From contig JAJNNX010000017.1 of NCBI GenBank assembly GCA_023159155.1, positions 372,001 to 436,000 on the forward strand: a stretch of DNA of 64,000 nucleotides, read 5' to 3'. The position numbers were made by a program, and so were the translations under genes. The notes under the pieces are model-generated. The model worked only from the letters and a program-made list of their open reading frames with translations. It made no database searches and was not told the origin of the DNA. This document shows positions 57,736 through 64,000 of the stretch, piece by piece; the stretch's first letter is position 1; the number at the start of each line of letters is the position of its first letter. This stretch comes from Ustulina deusta. Taxonomy: Eukaryota > Ascomycota > Sordariomycetes > Xylariales > Xylariaceae.

Positions 57736-58396
57736 GAGCAGTGGAGGACCGAAATGGCCAAGATACCCGTGTCTGTATTAATATTCGGCTGCCAGCTTAG
57801 AAGCCATCAAAATATTGCCTAGAATAAGCAACTACAATACCAATACCTGTTCATGCAGTCGACTCGCCTGCGTTCTCCCGACTAAGCTGTCCTAAGTTGG
57901 AGGCGCGAATGGATGGTATCCTTGTGCGCCGCGGCGCTGCCCAATCGTTGTACGAGCCATGTAGCAAACAGCAAGAAATCCAGGTTTCGAAGGGGGGACA
58001 TAACTGGATGTTCCGTCGAATTAGGTATCTCACATTCTCATTTCGTGTGCACGAACCACAATACAAAGGCATCGAATGGATGTACTGAAAGGTAGGTAAT
58101 ATACTATCAAGGTTCACGGGAGAGCGTCAATACACTATGTTGAGATAGGCAGATAGCCTAGGTAGGTTAGCAGGGAGGCAGTCCTTAAGCCAATTCTCAC
58201 ATCCAACATGTCAAGCTCGGCCGAGCATCTTGGTAATCCAGCATACCTAAGTCAGTATGCATGTATATACAATCACATATCAGAGTGTTTGGAGTGTTTG
58301 GAGTGTTTGGAGTTCGAATTCGAGTCCGAATCCCTACTGTCCACAAAAATGCCACACGTTATCATCCATGCATTCACGTCCCGGCATCACATCACA
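57736..58396. other. Convergent intergenic region with a 9-bp tandem repeat
   Basis: 660 bp between the 3' ends of CDC7 and CMR1. Three perfect copies of the 9-mer GAGTGTTTG lie at 58283-58309. No other gene or RNA is seen. Confidence 0.55.
58283..58309. repeat. Three tandem copies of GAGTGTTTG
   Basis: A perfect 9-bp microsatellite of three units in the shared 3' region of CDC7 and CMR1, followed by GAGTTCGAATTCGAG. It has no clear function. Confidence 0.8.
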
Positions 58397-59994
58397 TCAT
58401 CGCCACAAACACAGCTTCCCGCTACTCGTGCCACCCGCGACCCAATTATGCACGGGGTGGAACTCGGCGACGGCTGGCACGGCGGTGATTCCGTCGCCAT
58501 CCAATTGTGCAAGCTGCGTGCCGGCGGCATCGTAGACGTCGACAAACCGGTTCATATTCGCAATGACGAACTTATGGATGCCATCGGCGGGGTTTCTCTG
58601 CCATTGGGGTTTGAGGATGGTGACCCAGCGGCCCGTCTGGTTATTGTGCGGGATCCTCACCACAGGCTGCATCTGCTTGTCCTGGATATCATGCCCGGGC
58701 TTCCATGCTGCTGCCCCGGAGACGTCGTGAATCTTTACCGTGTCATCGTACGACGACGTAGCGATGTAGCCGCTACTGCTCCATGACGCATGGGAGACGG
58801 ATAATCGCGATAGGTGCTCGCCTAAAAGTGAGGGGTGGCGTAGATCTCCCTTCCCCTTAACCATGCGAAGATCCCAGATCTTCAGTGTCCTATCAAGCGA
58901 GGCCGTCGCGAGGAAATGCGGCCGCGACGGGTCGAGAGAAAAGCCACCAATCTTGTTATCTGTTAAGCTCCAGATGTCGGCCTTTTGCTTCGCTCGTCTA
59001 TCGATGCGACCGAGCGAGCCTTCAAGAGTGGAAAATATGATAGTGTCTTTCGCCTCAGGGGAGATGTCTATGCAGGAAATGCCCAGCTCATCCTCGTCTT
59101 CGTCGGGAGCCCACAGCTGGGTGCTAATCTGCGTTGTGAGGTCCAGACACCGTATCGAGCTGTCGTAGGAACTCGTGATGACAGAGTTCTGGTCAAACAT
59201 GGGGATTTTGATCGAGGTGATGGTACGATTATGGACTTCAAATGCACCGATTTTGGGCAAGGGGACGTCGAAGTCTTCGTCGTCATCCTCGGGGTAGTCG
59301 GGCGTCTCTTGAGAGCCGTCAAAGAATCCCAAAGTGCCTTTCTTATCTCCTGCAAGCACGATGGGTTTATCTATGATGGGATGAAATGCCAAAGCATATA
59401 CCCTCTCCGGTGTAATTTTTATGTCTGCAAAACCGTGTTAGCAAGATTCCTGGCATGGGTGCCTGTAATTGCGGCCGTAGACTCACCATTTGGCTGCCAG
59501 CCCCCGAATAATGTTAGATCGTTTAGGTCCTGTCGTAGGGACTTCAACTTCTCATCGGTGGTTTTTTTGATGTCGTCATCGGTAAAAGTTCGAAGGCCAG
59601 GCCGTGCTCCCTGTACGAAGCTGGCGAGAGCGTCCGTACTTGACCACCTCTTCCCCTCAACCTGGAGGTTCGATAGCTGCAGATCCCCGTTTGTGCGGAC
59701 TCGCTTGGGCGCTCTGTCCCTCAACTCAACCGGCACGTCTTCCAATTTAACTAGAGTGTCTTTTGACTCGGAACCCGCACCGGCCAACCGGGCACTTTGG
59801 CGGACAGGCATGACGCGAGTGCGGACGGCAGGTTCGGCGGCCTTTCGTTTCCGTGGCGCAACAGGCCTGGGAGGTGGCGCGGCGGCTTTCCTCATCTTAG
59901 CGCCGAGGTCGGCGGTGTCTTTGAGAAGCTTTGCATTGTTTGCTACATTCTCCCGTCTCCGCGCCTCGAAGGCGCTCAGCTTTCCAGGTGGCAT
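58397..59994 (-). CDS. cmr1: DNA damage-binding protein CMR1 (WD40, DDB2-like)
   Basis: Predicted 511-aa protein; exons 59994-59487 and 59424-58397, the 62-nt intron joining AAT-G to AC-ATA in frame. CMR1 is a WD40 protein that binds UV-damaged DNA and chromatin and takes part in genome maintenance and chaperone-linked foci. Start at 59994 (MPPGKLSAFEARRREN) matches the family; residues ~10-130 are basic and disordered with probable nuclear-localisation stretches (APRKRKAAE, RAPKRVRTN). The WD40 propeller begins near 170: ITPERVYALAFHP, IVLAGDKKGTLGFFD, ITSIKIPMFDQ, VITSSYDSSIRCLD, FLATASLDRTLKIWDLR, SSSGYIATSSYDDTVKI, ending VAGGTSSGKLCLWR. Length is as expected. Convergent with CDC7. A promoter with direct repeats lies upstream. 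Confidence 0.94.
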
Positions 59995-61541
59995 TGCAGG
60001 GAATTTGCGGGGAGTTGTACCAGTACAGTGCCTGGGCAAGGATGGGAGACTGCAAGACCTGAGTTCACTTGACTGCTTGTCAGAACAACAAATTAATCAT
60101 TTGCAATGTAGATCTGAGATTTTCTGCAAGAAAGAGCGTCAGCGACGGTGCATCGCTGAGAGAGGTCAAAGGCGCGTACAGAGCTCTCTGCCGATGATGG
60201 CGATGTGACCAACCACTCAGGGAAAGAAAGAGCGAATATCAAATCCGTCAAGCTTCAAAACAATGGTTTGAATCTCTAGCCACCACGATTGGACAGAAAC
60301 TGAGTGCATTGATTTGGTGTTGTTGTTGGGTGTGAGAGCGATCGGGGTTTTTCCAGGGAAGAGGGAGAGATGACCGATGACGAGAATGATTCGCGGATGC
60401 GAAAATCAATTAACGCGAAGTCATGCCTTTTCGCGTCATCTGGTCCCACCTATACTTGCCGTCAGGCACCAGAAGGAATCGCCTCGGTTTTCGCGACTTG
60501 ACAGATTGATATCGGCACTTGAAGTTAAACCTAATTCGGTAAGCGTCCCACTTCTGTCTCAATACCCTGTTATTTCCTATACAAAATGGATTAGCTTCGG
60601 ATATTATGTGGACACTGATAAAAATAACAGTTAGACCCTTGGTTGGAGACCTTGTTGAAGCCTTATAACGGCGAATTTTGCAGTATGATCACCACCTATG
60701 TACCGCTTTTAAAAAATCGCTATGGAGCGAAAGAATAACTAATCAATAGCTTACAATCTGATGAAGCTAAAAATAACAAGTAATTGATGGATATAGCGAT
60801 GCGCGATGGTGTTGTTGATGATTGAAGGTTGAAGGTTGAAGGTGGTGTATGATTGAAGGTGGAGATGGATGAAGGTTGCAGGTGGTTAAAGAGATGGATG
60901 AAGGTGGTTGGTGGGTTAGAAATAGAAAGTGGGTCATATTGTTAAACCTAGCATTCTTATTGGCTATTGCACGAGACTGCTATAATATAGTGGTAAGTAT
61001 GCTGTAATTATAGTGGCTGTAGTAGGTATGGGAGAAAACATGTTTTTTTTTGGCGCTGCAGGGCGGTCCCCCGGTAAATACTTCACGGTACCCCACACAC
61101 CATCCAGATTAGGTGTAGTTTAGGTGTGATTAAGATAAGGGTGGCGGTACCCACTAGTATATATGGGGGAGTTTCCCTATTAGGTTTAACTTCAAGTGCC
61201 GATATCAATCTGTCAAGTCGCGAAAACCGAGGCGAGAAGGAATTGATACAGGCAGCAACGACCCCCTGTAGGCTGTAGCGGCAAACCCCGAGGTAAGTAC
61301 CTAGGTACCTATCTACGTACCTAGGTTGTGCTTAGGTAACCGATGTAAGACCGACCCTTTAGCCGGGAATTACAGTCCACTAAATTTTCCCAGTCCAGAA
61401 AAGAAGTTCGATCATTACAGCTTTTTTTGGTTACTTGCCTCTTGTACGACGGCGGCAATCATTCTCTGCCCTGCTCTCTGCGTGTATATCTGTCTTCCTC
61501 TTTCTTACCGTCTTCACAACGAGCACCTCCCGTTCCACACA
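59995..61541. promoter_or_regulatory. Divergent intergenic region of CMR1 and the Mtf2-like gene
   Basis: 1.5 kb between the two starts. It contains a G-rich tandem-repeat block (60821-60916), a palindromic TACCTAGGTACCT motif pair near 61297-61325 and otherwise AT-rich DNA. The last 150 bases before 61542 are CT-rich. Confidence 0.5.
60821..60916 (+). repeat. Degenerate GATGAAGGT-type tandem repeat
   Basis: Repeated units of the form GA(T)TGAAGGTT / GATGAAGGTGG over about 95 bp, purine-rich on the plus strand, lying in the CMR1/Mtf2-like divergent region. Likely a minisatellite. Confidence 0.65.
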
Positions 61542-62930
61542 ATGTCCTCCACCTTGCTGCCGTTCCTCTACCAAACGAGGACCATTCTTCGCGTACCAGC
61601 GACACATCGTGCATCGGCCAGAATCGTTCGCTTAGTGCATGGGGTTTCCCGGAGCGCAGAGGCGACGATCCCCTTTGACCACGAGATCGGGCCCCCAGTC
61701 AGGGACACAGTCACCGACGGCGGCCAGGTCGCGAATCGGGGCACCATCACGCCCATGGAACGCCTGGTCTTCGAGCGCATCTTTGCCGACATCGAGGCTC
61801 GAGGCCTGAAGCCCACTTTCGAAGATGATATTGCGCCTGCGCCCGACTCGACCCCCAACCGGTCTGCCAGGCTTATCATGCAACAAGCTGCCTACGATGC
61901 CGGCCAATCTAGCCCAGACACCGTTGTCGCTCCCAGCATTCTTTCCGGCGCTGCCAGAGACCGCGCCAAGGCTCGCCTTCGTCTCCCGGCACAGCTCCGA
62001 GGCGCCACTGACAAAGTCCTCGATACCATCAAACGCCAGGCATTCGACGCAAGGCGTTCCCACGAAGCCACGTACGACGCTCACGTTGCCAACGCTGAGA
62101 AGGACGGTTTCATTGGTGCCGCCTGGAAGGCGCCTGCTCATTCCTTTTCCCGTGCTCTCGAACTCGAGGCCAGGAGGAATCCTGAGCGCACTCGCATCGA
62201 AGGCTTCATCACATCCGCCACCTCTGACTTCGCGCTGTGGGATGTTCTAGAGAAGGAGGTCTTCACTATGCCTGCCCGCCTCGGCATTGTGAAGAGTACT
62301 ATCGAAACGCCCAAAAAACGCGGCCGGAAGGCCACAAAGCCAACGGATGAATCTGAGAATGATGCAGAACCTTACCTTTGGACTTCTGAGGGCGAGAATG
62401 CATCACCCTCATCTGATGATGTTTCTAGTCCTGATGGCGCTCAAAAAATAAGCCTCTACGTTCACGGACCTCTCTATCCGGCGTATCTTCTACTCGCTCT
62501 TCGACGACTTAACACTGCCTTTTCTGCGCCCTCTCCGCTGGTGTTTTCTATCTTGCCACGTATTAAAGAATTGGGCCTCGAATCTTATGTCTTGGGCGTC
62601 TCCACACCATTTTTCAATGAGCTTCTCGCCATCTCCTGGACCCGCCGTGGTGATTTATCGGGGATGCTTGACTTAATAGAAGAGATGCGACACTGTGGTC
62701 TCTATTTTGACAGGCAAACCGCAAGTATCTTAAACCAGGTTGACACAGCCGTGTCCGGCTTAGCCAACGTGGAGAGCCGTAGCGAGTTCGGAAAGGCGCT
62801 AATGCGAATGCCTGAGTATGAGCCATCGCAACGTAAGCGCATCCGGCATTGGCATAGAGAGGTAGACCTATCAACGCGGGAGAGACGAGAGGACTTTGGG
62901 TTTGTAGAGACCTCAGGTGGAGGGCGTTAA
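61542..62930 (+). CDS. Mitochondrial Mtf2-like C-terminal domain protein
   Basis: Single-exon gene for a 462-aa protein starting at ATG 61542; an open frame extends upstream to 61326, but this ATG begins a good mitochondrial presequence (basic, Ser/Leu-rich, few acids: TRTILRVPATHRASARIVR). The middle contains TPMERLVFERIFADI and an Arg-rich helical segment. The C-terminal region (residues ~220-440) matches the fungal Mtf2-like domain: GFITSATSDFALWDVLEKEVF, HGPLYPAYLLLALRRL, SPLVFSILPRIKELGL, ESYVLGVSTPFFNELL and DLIEEMRHCGLYFD. Mtf2 (yeast Nam1) links mitochondrial transcription to RNA processing and translation, so a role in mitochondrial gene expression is likely. An acidic linker (EPYLWTSEGENAS) is disordered. 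Divergent from CMR1. Confidence 0.86.
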   Translation: MSSTLLPFLYQTRTILRVPATHRASARIVRLVHGVSRSAEATIPFDHEIGPPVRDTVTDGGQVANRGTITPMERLVFERIFADIEARGLKPTFEDDIAPAPDSTPNRSARLIMQQAAYDAGQSSPDTVVAPSILSGAARDRAKARLRLPAQLRGATDKVLDTIKRQAFDARRSHEATYDAHVANAEKDGFIGAAWKAPAHSFSRALELEARRNPERTRIEGFITSATSDFALWDVLEKEVFTMPARLGIVKSTIETPKKRGRKATKPTDESENDAEPYLWTSEGENASPSSDDVSSPDGAQKISLYVHGPLYPAYLLLALRRLNTAFSAPSPLVFSILPRIKELGLESYVLGVSTPFFNELLAISWTRRGDLSGMLDLIEEMRHCGLYFDRQTASILNQVDTAVSGLANVESRSEFGKALMRMPEYEPSQRKRIRHWHREVDLSTRERREDFGFVETSGGGR

Positions 62931-63754
62931 CAATCTGCCAGGACTGCTATGAATCAAATTAGGTCAGGCATTCATCCCTTCTCTGGCTTCGCGAGCCTAT
63001 TTACGAAAAAAAAAAATTTCCAAACATAGTTAATGCAGCTTGCAGACCACTTGTTGCTCTGAGTTATGTGATATTAGAATTGGGTCGCCCCCAAGTTGAT
63101 AGCAGTTTGCCAAGCTCTGCTTATTTCCACCAACTAAAGATCCGTTGTGTATTTCTCATTGTAGTATCTTTTTGCACAGCAATATTTTAGGCGCGGATAT
63201 CTTCACATGATCTGCCGCTTCAGCATGTATGCCAATTCGTCGGCCCACCTGGGATCCCTGCCTTGATATCGTTTGATATTATAGCCAGATACGTCGAAGG
63301 ATAGGTAATTATCATCTCAACATTGACTACAAACTTCGATACCTGCATCACCTGCCCATTCTCCAGCGGAAGAACTGCTTCCGTTGAGACGTGAAGGGCC
63401 GAAGCTCAACCAGAGAATATCCAGCCAGCCCGGTAATGTGTCAGTTCTAGTCTTGGTCACGGACCCTGACGGGGAAATGGGGTATCTCATCGCGAATCCC
63501 CGAGTTATTGTGTAGTAACCATGATCGATTTGAAGTCCACCAAACCCGCAGATTGGTGGACTAGCCGCCCCAATGGCGCGAATGGGGAATTTGCTGCTCC
63601 ATGCACAAAATGATATACATACTCCGTCTGAATATTGAAAGATGCTTCAGTTTGCCTTTTAGGTTTGTGCTGCAAACAGCCAAAACCGCCAGCGATACTC
63701 AGACAGCTCCCGATCAAGCATACCGCCGTCGAAAATATCCACATCTCTAAGACG
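62931..63754. other. Intergenic region
   Basis: About 820 bp between two plus-strand genes, AT-rich, without a supported gene. A minus-strand ORF at 63505-63744 has no recognisable content. The proximal part of the acetylesterase promoter should lie here. Confidence 0.45.
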
Positions 63755-64000
63755 ATGTCTAACTACACCATCATGCCTTCCATCCTATGTAGAGTCCTGC
63801 TATCATTCCTCGGGGTCAGTTCGGCCACGGCTGCGACCGTCTACCTAGCAGGAGACTCAACAATGGCCAGAGCCGGCGGGGGTTCCGGCACCGAAGGCTG
63901 GGGAGAGTTTCTCAAATACAGCTTACCGTCAAGCTTCGCGGTATCCAACAAGGCAATCGCAGGTCGCTCGGCGCGTTCATTCACGCGAGAGGGGCGTTTC
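63755..64000 (+). CDS. Rhamnogalacturonan acetylesterase (CE12), partial at the window edge
   Basis: The first 82 codons of a secreted SGNH-type esterase, open to base 64000. A signal peptide ([14 protein letters not shown]) precedes [15 protein letters not shown], which is block I of the family with the catalytic serine in GDST; then GTEGWGEFL and block [14 protein letters not shown] follow. This spacing matches rhamnogalacturonan acetylesterases, which remove acetyl groups from pectic rhamnogalacturonan I outside the cell. The catalytic Asp-His pair should lie beyond the window. Two ATGs are possible (63755 and 63773); the second gives a cleaner signal peptide. Nothing in view shows it to be broken. 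Confidence 0.9.
   Translation, partial: MSNYTIMPSILCRVLLSFLGVSSATAATVYLAGDSTMARAGGGSGTEGWGEFLKYSLPSSFAVSNKAIAGRSARSFTREGRF

Noticed and set aside
1..64000. CRISPR arrays, rRNA, bacterial operons
   Set aside because: Intron-containing genes, fungal families and intergenic structure show a eukaryotic nuclear genome; no spaced direct repeats of CRISPR type.

Overview
This window is a piece of a filamentous ascomycete (Pezizomycotina) nuclear genome. Genes on both strands are split by short introns (48-146 nt) with GTATGT/GTAAGT/GTGAGT donors, CTRAY-like branch sites and YAG acceptors. The protein families are fungal: secreted fungal enzymes, a fungal NB-ARC/TPR protein, CDC7, CMR1, condensin subunit 1 and an Mtf2-like mitochondrial protein. 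A Sordariomycete is my best guess; that is inference. Exon structures below were built by hand, and each quoted model closes in frame across its junctions.

Layout. 0.6-8 kb: a seven-exon Hsp70-like ATPase gene, divergent from a gene for a putatively N-myristoylated protein, then a small helical-domain gene and an apparently broken membrane-protein gene. 8.5-19.4 kb: an arylsulfotransferase-like secreted protein, a six-exon fusion of a protein kinase and a vWA-like domain, a CorA-like membrane protein and an unknown 174-aa protein, all on the minus strand. 19.4-24.8 kb: a gene-poor tract holding a cytochrome P450 relic. 24.8-35.4 kb: a C2H2 zinc-finger protein, an HNH-domain protein, a HAD hydrolase, a DJ-1/PfpI protein, a lipase-like membrane protein and a GH29 fucosidase. 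36.5-40.5 kb: an NB-ARC/TPR protein whose tandem TPR array is filled with stop codons, head to head with a 5'-truncated MFS transporter. 40.5-43.9 kb: no gene seen. 44-50.5 kb: a secreted DUF1996 protein, a stand-alone AA8 haem domain and an MFS permease. 51-63 kb: a conserved housekeeping block (condensin subunit 1, CDC7, CMR1, Mtf2-like). The window ends inside a rhamnogalacturonan acetylesterase gene.

How they relate. The left 40 kb looks like an accessory region: NLR, Hsp70-like, kinase-vWA and CorA-like proteins are families that expand in fungal genomes and are often linked to non-self recognition or signalling, and they sit among decayed genes. The right third looks like stable core genome; condensin subunit 1 and CDC7 share a divergent promoter. 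Several enzymes (GH29, AA8, DUF1996, CE12) fit secreted plant-cell-wall or biomass degradation. The most striking feature is the TPR array: five units of exactly 126 bp keep frame but have acquired about 20 in-frame stops that look like C-to-T and G-to-A changes, the pattern left by repeat-induced point mutation (RIP).
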